DNA from: Halorubellus sp. JP-L1
Lineage (GTDB): Archaea; Halobacteriota; Halobacteria; Halobacteriales; Natrialbaceae
Direction: 5' to 3'
DNA: 64,000 nt
Assembly (NCBI RefSeq): GCF_011440375.1
Contig: NZ_JAAOIR010000002.1
Location: 620,001-684,000 of the forward strand
Part shown: positions 1 to 8,589 of the stretch, piece after piece
Layout: each line of letters starts with the position of its first letter
Position numbering within the stretch: the first letter of the stretch is position 1
The notes under the pieces: model-generated
What the model was told of the DNA's origin: nothing
Database searches by the model: none
What the model saw: the letters and a program-made list of their open reading frames with translations, nothing else
Translations under genes and position numbers: made by a program

Positions 1-1721
1 TGCTCGCCGCGCTCGCGCCGGTCGAGGCAGCGGCCGGCGAGGACCTGCGCGGGGCGCTCGGCGACCTCGGCGTCCCGGTCGCCGCGGAGACGCTCGTCCG
101 CGCCGGCTACGGCGCTGGCGTCCTCGTGGCACTCGCTGGCTTCCTCGCGGGCTGGGTCGTCGGGCTGTCCGTGTTCGTGCTCGCGCCAGTCGCGCTCGCG
201 GTCGTCGTCGCCGTCGCGCACGGCGTCCACGAACTCCCGGGCATGCTCGTCGCGGTCCGGAAGCGGCGCGCGCTCGGGCGAGCGCCCGACCTCGTCGCCC
301 GGATCGCACTTCGATTGCACGTCGAACCGGCCCTGGAGCCCGCGGTGGCGTTCGCCGCGGACGCGACGGACGACCCGCTCGCTGACGCCCTCGGCGCGCA
401 CGCCCGGCGCAGCGGCCGCCTCGACCGGGCGCTCGCCGCGTTCGCGGACGCGCACGCCGACGCCGCACCGGGCCTCCGGAGGGCGTGTCACCTGCTCGCG
501 AGCGCGCCCGACGCGCCAGACGGCGACCGCGGGCGCCGCATCGATCGCGCGTTCACCGCGGTCCTCGACGGCACCCGCGACCGCCTCCGCACGTACACCA
601 CGGGACTCAGCGGCCCCGTGAACGCGCTGTACGCGTTCGGCGTCCTCCTCCCGCTCGCGCTCGTCGCCGTTCTCCCCGCCGCCGGCGCCGTCGGCCTCCC
701 CGCCACGCTCCCGCTCGTCGTCGCCGTCTACGACGTCGCGCTCCCGCTCGTCCTCCTTGGGGCGACGGCGTGGGTGCTCGCGAACCGGCCCGTGGCGTTC
801 CCGCCGCCGCGCGTCCCCCGCGACCACCCGGCCGTCCCGACGCGACGGTGGCCGGCCCTCGTCGTCGGCGCACTTGCCGGCGCGACCGTCGCCGGCGGCG
901 TCCTCGCGCTCGCCGACGGGGCCGTCGTCGAACTCCCCGTCACCGAACTCGTCCCGCGATGGGTCGCGCCGATCCTCGGTGTCGCGGTCGGCGTCGGCGT
1001 CGCCAGCCATCGCCTCGCCGCGGCCGCGGGCGACGTCCGGGACCGCGCGCTCGCCGTCGAGGACGGCCTCGTCGACGCGGCGTACGCGGTCGGGCGACGG
1101 GTCGCGGACGGGGACGCCGTCGAGGACGCGCTCGCGGCCGGCGCGGACGTCCCCGGCGCGACCGGCGAGGCGTTCGCGGACGCGCTCGGCGTCCAGCGCC
1201 GCCTCGGCGTCGGCCCCCGCGACGCGTTCCTCGGCGAGCACGGCGCGGTCGCTGCGCTCCCGAGTCAGCGTACCCGCGCCGTCGTCGACCTGCTCGCGCT
1301 CGCCGCCGCCCAGGGCGCACCCGCGGGCGAGGCGGTCGTCGCGGTCGCTGACCACCTCGAGGACCTCGCCGCCGTCGAGCGCGCGTGTCGCGACGACCTC
1401 GCCGCGGTCACGGGCACGCTCCGGTCGACGGGACGCGGGTTCGGGCCGCTCGTCGGCGGCGCCACCGTCTCGCTCGCCGGGAGCCTCGCCGCACCGGGCT
1501 CGCTCCTCGGCGACGCACCGAGCACGGGCATCGACCCGACCGCACTGGGCCTCGCCGTCGGCGCGTACGTCCTCGTGCTCGCCGCCATCCTCGCCGTGCT
1601 CGCCGTCGTCCTCGAAGCCGGCCTGGACCGCGTCGCCGTCGGCCGCGAGGTCGCCGCCGCAATCCCGACGGCGGGCGTCTCGTTCACAGCCGGCGTCGTC
1701 CTCACGAACGCACTCGTCTGA
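1..1721 (+). CDS. TadC/GspF-like type II/IV secretion membrane protein (5' partial)
   Basis: The frame is open from base 3 through the window edge, so the gene starts upstream; the GTG at 126 is an internal valine. About 570 residues are visible. They form two similar halves, each a soluble helical region (residues near 50-180 and 330-430, counted from 126) flanked by long hydrophobic stretches, which is the layout of tandem T2SSF/TadC domains. Such proteins form the inner-membrane platform that works with a VirB11/GspE-type ATPase in archaeal type IV pili. The ATPase gene would be expected just upstream, outside the window. The four overlapping downstream genes probably belong to the same machine. 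The family call rests on topology and context rather than on a sharp motif. Confidence 0.72.
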   Translation, partial: LAALAPVEAAAGEDLRGALGDLGVPVAAETLVRAGYGAGVLVALAGFLAGWVVGLSVFVLAPVALAVVVAVAHGVHELPGMLVAVRKRRALGRAPDLVARIALRLHVEPALEPAVAFAADATDDPLADALGAHARRSGRLDRALAAFADAHADAAPGLRRACHLLASAPDAPDGDRGRRIDRAFTAVLDGTRDRLRTYTTGLSGPVNALYAFGVLLPLALVAVLPAAGAVGLPATLPLVVAVYDVALPLVLLGATAWVLANRPVAFPPPRVPRDHPAVPTRRWPALVVGALAGATVAGGVLALADGAVVELPVTELVPRWVAPILGVAVGVGVASHRLAAAAGDVRDRALAVEDGLVDAAYAVGRRVADGDAVEDALAAGADVPGATGEAFADALGVQRRLGVGPRDAFLGEHGAVAALPSQRTRAVVDLLALAAAQGAPAGEAVVAVADHLEDLAAVERACRDDLAAVTGTLRSTGRGFGPLVGGATVSLAGSLAAPGSLLGDAPSTGIDPTALGLAVGAYVLVLAAILAVLAVVLEAGLDRVAVGREVAAAIPTAGVSFTAGVVLTNALV

Positions 1722-1811
1722 GATCGGACGCGACGGGTCGACCGCGAGCGTCGCGCGGACGCGTCGAGAGGCCGCCGAGGGTTCAAGTACGGAGCCGCGG
1801 CGACGCCCTGC

Positions 1812-2288
1812 ATGTTCGACGTGCCGCTATCCGCGACGTACTGCTTCCTGGGGCTCGCCGCCGCGAGCCTCGTCGTGGTCGGCGTCGCCGCCGACCTACC
1901 GACGCGACCGCCGCCGGACGCTCGCGCAGCGGCGAACTCCGTGGACGCGCTCGCCGCGAGCGACTACCCCGGGACCGCGACCCATCCCCTCGAGGCTTCG
2001 AGCGTCCGCGTGACGCCACGCAGTCTCGGGCTCCGCACCGACGCGGGCGCGACCCACGCCCGGTTCGCGTTCGGGCCGGTGACGCCCGTCGACGCGGACT
2101 CGCGACTCGGTGCGGTCGCCCGCGGCACGCCACCGAGCGAGGCGTTCGAGTCGCCGCGAGCGCTCGCGGCGATGGCCGAAGCGACCCGCGAGGACGCCGG
2201 CGACGCCACGTGGCGGTCGGCTCGCGACGAGATCGTCGTCCGCCGCGTCAACTGGGGTGACGTGCATGTCACGCTCGTCCTCACCTGA
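1812..2288 (+). CDS. DUF7283-like membrane-anchored protein
   Basis: A 158-residue protein with one N-terminal membrane segment (residues about 7-28) and an otherwise external domain. I recognise it as the haloarchaeal DUF7283 type, always found beside TadC-like genes. The start context MFDVPL followed by a hydrophobic helix and LPTRPPPDA is typical of the family. Function is unknown. By position it may be a minor pseudopilin or assembly protein of a type IV pilus-like apparatus. Its 3' end overlaps the next gene by 23 bp, so the genes are very likely cotranscribed. ATG 1812 is the only sensible start. Confidence 0.72.
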   Translation: MFDVPLSATYCFLGLAAASLVVVGVAADLPTRPPPDARAAANSVDALAASDYPGTATHPLEASSVRVTPRSLGLRTDAGATHARFAFGPVTPVDADSRLGAVARGTPPSEAFESPRALAAMAEATREDAGDATWRSARDEIVVRRVNWGDVHVTLVLT

Positions 2289-2724
2289 GTCGACGCCCCG
2301 GGCGTCGCCGCCTGGACAGTCGACGACCCGGCGATCGCGGACCGGCGACGACCGCGCGCAGACCGGGCCACTGCCGGCGCTCGCGGCGACCGTCGTCGTC
2401 GGCGCGGCGCTCGCGCTGTACGCGGGCGGCCTCTACGACGCCTTCCCGTCGCCGAGTGATCCGCGAGTGGCGGAGCCAACGCTCGAGCGCGCCAGCGCCA
2501 CGCTCGCGGAGGATGGCGTCCTCGACCCCGGAGACCTCTCGGACGCCCTCTCGAGCGCACCGGCGGGCTACGACGTCGCGGTGTCGTTGTCCGCGGCGGG
2601 CGACCGCTGGCGCGTCGGGCCCGCCAGTCCGCCGGACGCCGCGACCGCGAGCGAGCCCGTGAGCGTCCGCGTCGCCCCCGGCGTGGTCGCCACGGGCCGC
2701 CTCCGCGTGGAGGTCTGGCAGTGA
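2266..2724 (+). CDS. DUF7285-like pilin/TadE-type protein
   Basis: A 152-residue protein. The first 30 residues are polar and rich in Ser, Thr and Arg. They are followed by DRAQTGPLPALAATVVVGAA, a charged-then-hydrophobic junction like those in archaeal TadE/pilin-like proteins, with the helix at about residues 33-53. The remainder is a small external domain. ATG 2266 lies inside the end of the preceding gene (23 bp overlap); a later in-frame start would remove the polar leader. The stop overlaps the GTG of the next gene by 4 bp. No function is established; I infer a structural component of the same secretion/pilus module. The family number is from memory. Confidence 0.65.
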   Translation: MSRSSSPESTPRASPPGQSTTRRSRTGDDRAQTGPLPALAATVVVGAALALYAGGLYDAFPSPSDPRVAEPTLERASATLAEDGVLDPGDLSDALSSAPAGYDVAVSLSAAGDRWRVGPASPPDAATASEPVSVRVAPGVVATGRLRVEVWQ

Positions 2725-3719
2725 CTCGCGCACGCGCCGGCGGCCTCGGCGTCGGGGCAGGAGCGACGTCGCCGCGAGTCGACCGCGGGTTGAGCACGAC
2801 GCTCGACGTGACGCTCTGCCTCCTCCTGGTGTCTGCCGCCGTCGCCGTGCTCGCCGCGGCCGGCCCACCGCCGGACCGCCACGACCCCGCGAGCGCGAAC
2901 GCCGCCGCCGATCGGCTCGCGACCACGACCGTCACCGTCGAATACGCGCTCCAAGACGCTCACGCGGACGACCCGGTCGCACGCCGCGGTCCGGACGCGC
3001 GCGGCGCAGAGGGTGGTGAGCGGGCCGAGGGTGCCGGCCGCGGCGAGGGTGCCGGCCGCGGCGAGCGCTCGGTGCAGGGGACGACGGCGGCGCTCCTCGC
3101 CCGTGCGGCGGTCGCGGACGTCGCCGTCGACGCGAGCGAATCGGCTGCCGGCCCCAGCGTAGAGGGGTCGTTCGAGCAGGCGGTCGTCGAGCGAGCCGAG
3201 CGCGTGCTCGCGGGCATGGACGCTCGCGCGAACGTCACTGCGACGTACGCGCCGGCGCCTGGGAGCGGCGTCAGGGGCCGCACGACGGTCGGGCCGACGG
3301 CGCCGCCGGGCGTCGACGTCGCGGTCGCTCGCGTTCGGGTCCCCGTCGGCCCGGGGCCGCGACCGACCGAGCGTCGGGACGTGGCGCGCGAGGGCGGCTA
3401 TCGCGCGCTCGCGGAGGTGGTTGCGGCCGCGACGATGGCCACGGTCGCGCCGCCCGCTCGCGCGCGCTGGGGACTGCGCGACGGCGCGACCAGAGCGGCC
3501 GTCGCGGGGCGGTACGGACGCCTCGGGGACGCACTCGGCGTCGACGTGGACGGTGCGCTCGAAGGTGGCCGCGTCGGTAGCGCGAACGACCTGCTCGCTC
3601 GCGCGCTCGCCGACCTGTTCGTGGCTGCGTTCCGCGACCGCCACGACGCGCCGAGCGCGGCCGCGAGCGAGGCGGATCCGCGAACCGTCACGATCACCGT
3701 CCGGACGTGGTCGCCGTGA
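2721..3719 (+). CDS. DUF7284-like exported/membrane-anchored protein
   Basis: A 332-residue protein starting with GTG inside a GTGA overlap with the previous stop. After a polar leader comes a hydrophobic segment around residues 28-48 (RGLSTTLDVTLCLLLVSAAV), the hallmark I associate with DUF7284. The rest looks extracellular. It carries a low-complexity patch near residues 93-116 (EGAGRGEGAGRGE) encoded by an exact 18-bp direct repeat at 3027-3062. Its stop is again overlapped by a GTGA start of the next gene. Translational coupling suggests fixed stoichiometry with its neighbours. The role is unknown; by context it is a pilus-like or secretion component. Confidence 0.65.
   Translation: MTRARAGGLGVGAGATSPRVDRGLSTTLDVTLCLLLVSAAVAVLAAAGPPPDRHDPASANAAADRLATTTVTVEYALQDAHADDPVARRGPDARGAEGGERAEGAGRGEGAGRGERSVQGTTAALLARAAVADVAVDASESAAGPSVEGSFEQAVVERAERVLAGMDARANVTATYAPAPGSGVRGRTTVGPTAPPGVDVAVARVRVPVGPGPRPTERRDVAREGGYRALAEVVAAATMATVAPPARARWGLRDGATRAAVAGRYGRLGDALGVDVDGALEGGRVGSANDLLARALADLFVAAFRDRHDAPSAAASEADPRTVTITVRTWSP
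3027..3062. repeat. 18-bp in-frame direct repeat, two copies
   Basis: The unit gagggtgccggccgcggc occurs twice head to tail, encoding two copies of EGAGRG inside the DUF7284-like gene. The copies are identical at nucleotide level, so the duplication is recent. The length is a multiple of three and keeps the frame. Confidence 0.85.
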
Positions 3720-6700
3720 GGCTCGCCGAGGACGACCGCGCCCGCGTGCCGTTCGCGCTCGTCGGCGCGCTCCTGCTCGTCACCGCCGCGTCCGTCGCCG
3801 CCGTCGTCTCCCGGCCGACGCCGTCTCCGGGGCCGCCGGACGCCGAGGTCGCCGCCGAGCGCGCGACCGCGAGCGCCCGCACCGCCGTCCGGAGCGCCGT
3901 CGCGACCGCACTCGAACGCGGCGCGGCGAACCCGGTCGTTTCGCCCGCGGACGCGCCGTACGGGCGCGTCCTGAACGACAGCACGCCGTACCGGGACGCG
4001 CTCCGCGCCAGGGCGTACGTCCGCGTGCAGCGAGCGCTCTCGGCGACGACGGTCCGGGTCGGCGACGCGACCGCGACGCTCTCCGTCGCACCCGTCGAGG
4101 ACCCATCGGACCTCCGCGCCGGCAAGCGCGACGTCGCGCTCGAGGGACACGGGAACGCGACCGTCGGCGTCGTCGTGCGGAACGTCACGCTCGTCGTCCG
4201 CGTCGACGACCGCGTCGTCGAACGCGACGTCCGCGAGATCGAGACGACGGTCGCGTCGCCCGCGCTCGTCCTCCACGACCGCGTCGCGGACTACGACGCG
4301 CGCCTCGACCGGCGAGCGACGGCCGGTCCCGGGTTCGGCCGGCAGTTCGCCGCGCGCCTCTACGGGATCGCGTACGCTCGCGGGGTTGCCCAGTACGCCG
4401 GTGCGCCCGTCGGGAACGTCCTCGCGACGCGGCACGTCGCGGTCGCCGCGAACGGCGCGGCGCTCGCCGCCCAGCGCGGCTCGCTCGGCACCGTCGACGC
4501 GGCTGGCGTGCGCGCGCACCGGCGGGCCATCGCTCGCGTCGGCGTCCGCGAGGTGACCAAGCAGTGGGCGGCGCCCGGCGTCGACCCGGAGACGTACCTC
4601 GACGCCGTCCTCGGCGACCACCCCGGCGGGTCGTTCTCGTCGACGGGAGCGAGCGTTCCGAGCGTTCCGTCGGGCGACACCGGGCACGACGACGAGCTCT
4701 CGGTGTCGGTCGGGGAGACCGCGGACGACGCGTTCGCGGACCTGTTGGCGGGTCGCGACGGGCAGAGCCTCGCGGACGCCGTCGCGTCGGCGTACGACGC
4801 GCGCCTGCGTCGAGAGGTCCAGGTGCAGACGATCGAGCACGCGCGAACGCCGACGATTCGACCGCCCGGAGTCGGGTGGACGCGAGAGGGAACGACCAGG
4901 AGTCGCGACGTCACCGTCGCGGACGGCACCGCCGCCCTCCCCGCTCCCGGGCCGCGGGCGACGCGCGTCGACGCCGCGACCAGGGTCGTGACCGTCGAGC
5001 GGACGTACCGGACGCGGTGGACGCTGGCGAACGAGACGACCACGACGACCACGACGACGACCGAGCGTGCTCGCGTCGGCGTCGCCGTTCACGCCGAACA
5101 CCACCCGCCGGAGGCGGTCGAGAATTCGGTGCCGTCCGCGTTCGACTCGCCGAGCGCGCTGGACCCGAACCTCGTCGACGTCGCCGAGGCGGGCGCGAAC
5201 GTCCTCGCCGCCGACGACGCGGACGCGATCGCGGTACGTGCCGCGACCGGCAGCCCACCGACCGGGTCCACGTCGCTCCAGGGCGCGACGACGAACCGGA
5301 CGCGCCAGTTCGTCTACCGGGACGTCGCCGCGCTCCGCGAGGGCGTCCGGAACCTCTCCGTCGAGGTCGAGCGAGGGAGCGTCCTGACCGGCGATCCGCC
5401 CACGGTGGCGTTGCTCGCTGCGGTCCGCGAGCGCCGAGCCGAACTCGCGCCCGTTCCCGACGAGTACGACGCTGTCGCCGGCGTCGCGAGCGTCGCCGCG
5501 CAGCGCGCGTACCTCGCGCACGTCGAACGGCGACTCGAGGCGCGCGTTCGCGCCGACCGGAGCGTGCTCTCGCGGACGAAGGGCGCGGTCCGGTCGGCGG
5601 TCGGTGACGTCACGGATCGCGCAGTCGGCGGGCTCGCGGGCGTCCAGCGCGCGATCGATCACCGCGGCGACGGTCGTCCAGCGAACGTCGAGAATCACCT
5701 CGTCGGGGACGTCGACGTCGCCGTCGGCGGGTCGCCGTCGTACCTCGTCGTCGACGCTGTCGACGCCGACCGCGTGCCGAGCGTCGCGCGCGCCGGTAGC
5801 GTCCACGTACTCGCCGCGCGGAACCTGAACGTGTTCACGATCCCCTCGGGCGACGCGACGAGTCGCGTCACGGACGCGGTCGCGCCGGACGGCGACGGGA
5901 CCGGCCTCCGCGCCGGCGTCCGCCAGCTAGAGCGCGCGACGGACGTCGACGGCGCGAACCGGACCGACGAACTGAGCGCGCGAGCGGGTCGACTCCGGGC
6001 GTCGGTCTCGGAGTCGGTCGCGGCGACCCGGCGGACGCTCGCGAACGCGCTCGCGGACCGGACGTCGCTCGACGCCGAGGCGGCGAGCGCGGCCGTCGCG
6101 GACGCGTTCGAGACGTATCCGTCGACGACCGCGCGAGCGTCGGCGATCGTCGACGGCGACGTCACTGACCGCGTCGTGGACGCGGCCGCCGCGCGAGCGG
6201 ACCGCTCGGATGCGCGGTTCCGGGACGCGACGCGAGCGCACGTCGACACCGCGCTCCGGCGGGCACGGGCGTCGAGTGCAGTCCGACCGTCGGACGACGT
6301 CGTCGCCGCGCTTCGCGGGTACCTCGACAAGAAGGCGGGCGACGTCGCGGAGAACGCCACCCGGCAGTTCGTCGGCGGCGCGCTCAACAGCACGAACGCG
6401 TCGTTCCTCGGCGTCCCGCTCGCACCCGCACCGGGGTACTGGTACGCGACCGGGAACGTCTGGGTCGTCAGCGTCCGCGGCACGTACCCGACGTTCGCCG
6501 TCCGCGCGCGGAACGCAACCACGGGCCGCCTCGGGGCGACGACGTACGTCCGCGACGGGAGCGTCGTCGCGCTCGACGTCGACGGCGACGGCGTCGACGA
6601 CCGCCTCGGGTACGCCGACCGCGTCACCGCGCGAGCGACCGTCCCCGTCGGCGTCGTCGTCCCGCCCGGGAAGAACGGCGTCGGCGACCGGAACTTCGTG

Positions 6701-7222
6701 ATGTTCGAGGACTCCCCGGGCTGGCCGTGTCCCGTCCCCGCACGTCGGCCCGGTGCGGTCGACGACACCGCGTCCGACCGGAACGCGACCGACGGGGAGT
6801 CGGCGGGGGCGGACGGCGAGTGCGGACCGGCGCGTGCGGCGAGCGTGGAGGATGAACGAGTGGGCGCGGCAAGCGTGGGAGACGGTAGCGCGAGCGCGGC
6901 GAGTGTGGAGGAGATTTGTACCCGCGGGCGAAACGACCGGACATGTTCCACGACCAGCGCCACGACGTCGACGGCCTCACGGTCGCCGACCTCCGCGCCG
7001 AGTACGCCCAAGACCTCGCCGCCGTCGTCGACGAGCACGGCGTCGACGCCGTGGTCGACGCCACCGACCTCGACCGCGACGTCGTCGCGCGCGTCGGCGA
7101 CGCCGACCTCCCCGCGGACTTCACGCTCTCGGACGCCGCGAGCGTCCTCTCGCTCCGCGACGGCGTCGCCGACCCCGACACCGTCGTCGAGATCGCGTGC
7201 GACCACCTCCTCCTCGGGATGA
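3716..7222 (+). CDS. DUF7286-like large membrane-anchored protein with an aberrant C-terminal tail
   Basis: A protein of about 1168 residues. I chose GTG 3716 because it forms a GTGA overlap with the preceding stop, as at 2721. An N-terminal membrane helix (about residues 10-32, RVPFALVGALLLV) precedes a very large, mostly extracytoplasmic region. The DUF7286 homologues I remember end soon after the motif EDSPGWP, here at about residue 1000. This gene then continues through a degenerate repeat (AASVEDE, AASVGDG, AASVEE) and over 280 bp of the next gene in another frame. The tail beyond base 6943 has Ser/Thr/Pro/Arg-rich shadow-like composition, so the true stop may have been lost by a small indel. 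A TGA at 6853-6855 lies in another frame of the tail. Confidence 0.68.
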   Translation: MRLAEDDRARVPFALVGALLLVTAASVAAVVSRPTPSPGPPDAEVAAERATASARTAVRSAVATALERGAANPVVSPADAPYGRVLNDSTPYRDALRARAYVRVQRALSATTVRVGDATATLSVAPVEDPSDLRAGKRDVALEGHGNATVGVVVRNVTLVVRVDDRVVERDVREIETTVASPALVLHDRVADYDARLDRRATAGPGFGRQFAARLYGIAYARGVAQYAGAPVGNVLATRHVAVAANGAALAAQRGSLGTVDAAGVRAHRRAIARVGVREVTKQWAAPGVDPETYLDAVLGDHPGGSFSSTGASVPSVPSGDTGHDDELSVSVGETADDAFADLLAGRDGQSLADAVASAYDARLRREVQVQTIEHARTPTIRPPGVGWTREGTTRSRDVTVADGTAALPAPGPRATRVDAATRVVTVERTYRTRWTLANETTTTTTTTTERARVGVAVHAEHHPPEAVENSVPSAFDSPSALDPNLVDVAEAGANVLAADDADAIAVRAATGSPPTGSTSLQGATTNRTRQFVYRDVAALREGVRNLSVEVERGSVLTGDPPTVALLAAVRERRAELAPVPDEYDAVAGVASVAAQRAYLAHVERRLEARVRADRSVLSRTKGAVRSAVGDVTDRAVGGLAGVQRAIDHRGDGRPANVENHLVGDVDVAVGGSPSYLVVDAVDADRVPSVARAGSVHVLAARNLNVFTIPSGDATSRVTDAVAPDGDGTGLRAGVRQLERATDVDGANRTDELSARAGRLRASVSESVAATRRTLANALADRTSLDAEAASAAVADAFETYPSTTARASAIVDGDVTDRVVDAAAARADRSDARFRDATRAHVDTALRRARASSAVRPSDDVVAALRGYLDKKAGDVAENATRQFVGGALNSTNASFLGVPLAPAPGYWYATGNVWVVSVRGTYPTFAVRARNATTGRLGATTYVRDGSVVALDVDGDGVDDRLGYADRVTARATVPVGVVVPPGKNGVGDRNFVMFEDSPGWPCPVPARRPGAVDDTASDRNATDGESAGADGECGPARAASVEDERVGAASVGDGSASAASVEEICTRGRNDRTCSTTSATTSTASRSPTSAPSTPKTSPPSSTSTASTPWSTPPTSTATSSRASATPTSPRTSRSRTPRASSRSATASPTPTPSSRSRATTSSSG
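6911..6920 (+). promoter_or_regulatory. TATA-like box for the DUF5791 gene
   Basis: The AT-rich sequence gagatttgta is centred about 27 nt before ATG 6943 in otherwise GC-rich DNA, the spacing of a leaderless archaeal promoter. It lies inside the 3' extension of the DUF7286-like gene, which supports an independent downstream transcription unit. Confidence 0.5.
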
Positions 7223-7374
7223 CGACCGGCGTCATGGACGTCGACGCGGTCGCGAGCGAGCTCGCGATCGACCTCGACGCGAAGGAGGTCCAGCAGAAGA
7301 TCGAGCGCCGCGCACCGATGACGTTCGACGAGTTCGTCCACGTCCAGCACGTCATCGCCAGCCGGCAGCGGTAA
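6943..7374 (+). CDS. DUF5791 family protein
   Basis: A 143-residue acidic soluble protein without membrane segments, matching the haloarchaeal DUF5791 family (start MFHDQRHDVDGLTVADLRAE). It is predicted to be helical, with the body built of LRDGVADPDTVVEIACDHLL-type segments and a C-terminal MTFDEFVHVQHVI. I chose ATG 6943 because the family begins MF and a promoter-like box sits 27 nt upstream; a start at 6916 would add nine residues. No function is known. Its last 11 codons and stop are part of a threefold 48-bp tandem duplication running into the intergenic region. Confidence 0.8.
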   Translation: MFHDQRHDVDGLTVADLRAEYAQDLAAVVDEHGVDAVVDATDLDRDVVARVGDADLPADFTLSDAASVLSLRDGVADPDTVVEIACDHLLLGMTTGVMDVDAVASELAIDLDAKEVQQKIERRAPMTFDEFVHVQHVIASRQR

Positions 7375-7472
7375 CGGTCGTCAGTCAGGGGCCAGCACGT
7401 CATCGCCAGCCGGCAGCGGTAACGGTCGTCAGTCAGGGTCCAGCACGTCATCGCCAGCCGGCAGCGGTAACG
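7344..7472. repeat. 48-bp tandem repeat that copies the 3' end and stop codon of the upstream gene
   Basis: Copies start at 7344, 7392 and 7440; the third is truncated after about 33 bp. Each begins ccagcacgtcatcgccagcc and includes the codons for IASRQR plus TAA. The first copy is the genuine gene end, and the other two are downstream non-coding duplicates. Copies are almost identical, pointing to a recent slippage or duplication event. Confidence 0.93.
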
Positions 7473-7593
7473 CGTCCTGAACTGGATGCGACGACTGCCG
7501 TGCGCCGGCCGTCCCGACAGCGACCCTGGCCACGGGCCGGAGTGCCGGCGATGAGGCGGGGGGTTGAAGGCTCCGCTCGCCCGACGGACGAGT

Positions 7594-8490
7594 ATGCGAA
7601 TCGTCGTCCTCGGCTGTGGCTACGTCGGCATCGAACTCGGTCGACAGCTCGTCGACCGCGGGCACGACGTCGTCGGCGTCCGGCGGTCGACCGGCGGCGT
7701 CGACGCCATCGAGCACGCGGGGTTCGACGGCGTCCGCGGGGACCTGACGGACCCGGACGACGTCGCGGACCTCCCGGACGCGGACGCGCTCGTGTTCGCC
7801 GCGTCCTCCGGCGGTCGCGGCGCCGACGCCGCGCGCGAGGTGTACGTCGACGGCCTGCAGACCGCGCTCGGCGAGTACGCAACGCGCGAGGACGCCCCGC
7901 GGCGAATCGTCTACACGTCCAGTACGGGCGTGTTCGGCGACCACGACGGCGACTGGGTGGACGAGACGACGCCGATCGGGCCGACGACGGCGAAGACGCG
8001 CGTCCTCGCGAGCGCCGAAGCGGTCGCGCTCGCCGCCGACCGCCTCTACGGCATCGACGGCACGGTCGCGCGGTTCGCCGGCCTCTACGGTCCCGACCGC
8101 TATCGGCTGTCGCGGTACGTCGACGGCCCCGTCACCGAGGGGTACCTGAACATGGTGCATCGGGACGACGCCGCCGGCGCCGTCCGGTACCTCCTCGAGA
8201 CCGACCGCGGTCGCGGCGACGTCGTCCACGTCGCAGACGACGAACCGGTCGCGAAGTGGACGTTCGCGGACTGGCTCGCCGACGAGTGCGGGGAGTCGGC
8301 GCCGGAGAAGGTGACGACGAGCGAGCGCCTCGCCGACGGCGACCTGTCGGCGGCCGCCGAGCGCCGCATCCGCGCGGAGAAGCGCGTCGACAACGCGCGC
8401 CTCCGCGACCTCGGGTACGAGTTCCGGTTCCCGACGTTCCGCGAAGGGTACGAACGCGCCGTCGACGATTACCGCCACGGCGACGCCTGA
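7594..8490 (+). CDS. SDR family NAD(P)-dependent oxidoreductase/epimerase (YeeZ-like)
   Basis: A 298-residue Rossmann protein. The N-terminus MRIVVLGCGYVGIELGRQL has the GxGxxG dinucleotide-binding signature of extended or atypical SDRs. VYTSSTGVFGDHDG corresponds to the central SDR strand with catalytic Ser/Thr. The usual YxxxK is replaced by PTTAKTR, as in the SDR_a5/YeeZ subgroup. The substrate cannot be predicted; a nucleoside-diphosphate sugar or other epimerase/reductase role is possible. ATG 7594 puts the nucleotide-binding strand at the N-terminus as expected, so an upstream start is less likely. It is flanked by repeat DNA and appears to be a single-gene unit. Confidence 0.82.
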   Translation: MRIVVLGCGYVGIELGRQLVDRGHDVVGVRRSTGGVDAIEHAGFDGVRGDLTDPDDVADLPDADALVFAASSGGRGADAAREVYVDGLQTALGEYATREDAPRRIVYTSSTGVFGDHDGDWVDETTPIGPTTAKTRVLASAEAVALAADRLYGIDGTVARFAGLYGPDRYRLSRYVDGPVTEGYLNMVHRDDAAGAVRYLLETDRGRGDVVHVADDEPVAKWTFADWLADECGESAPEKVTTSERLADGDLSAAAERRIRAEKRVDNARLRDLGYEFRFPTFREGYERAVDDYRHGDA

Positions 8491-8589
8491 AACGGGTTCG
8501 ACGGGGTCGATTGGGGCGTTTGACGGCCACGAGACGGCGATTCGCCCGATGGGGGAACCTTCTTTGCCTCCGGCCCAATGTGGTCGGGC

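Noticed and set aside
126-1721. GTG 126 as the start of the first gene
   Set aside because: The frame is open upstream to the window edge with protein-like composition (for example a Gly/Ala-Leu helix pattern), so the gene is 5' truncated.
485-2013. Long Arg- or Ser-rich open frames overlapping the TadC-like gene
   Set aside because: They are shadows of the GC-biased real frame; composition (Arg runs) and overlap with a protein-like frame rule them out. Similar shadows occur throughout the window.
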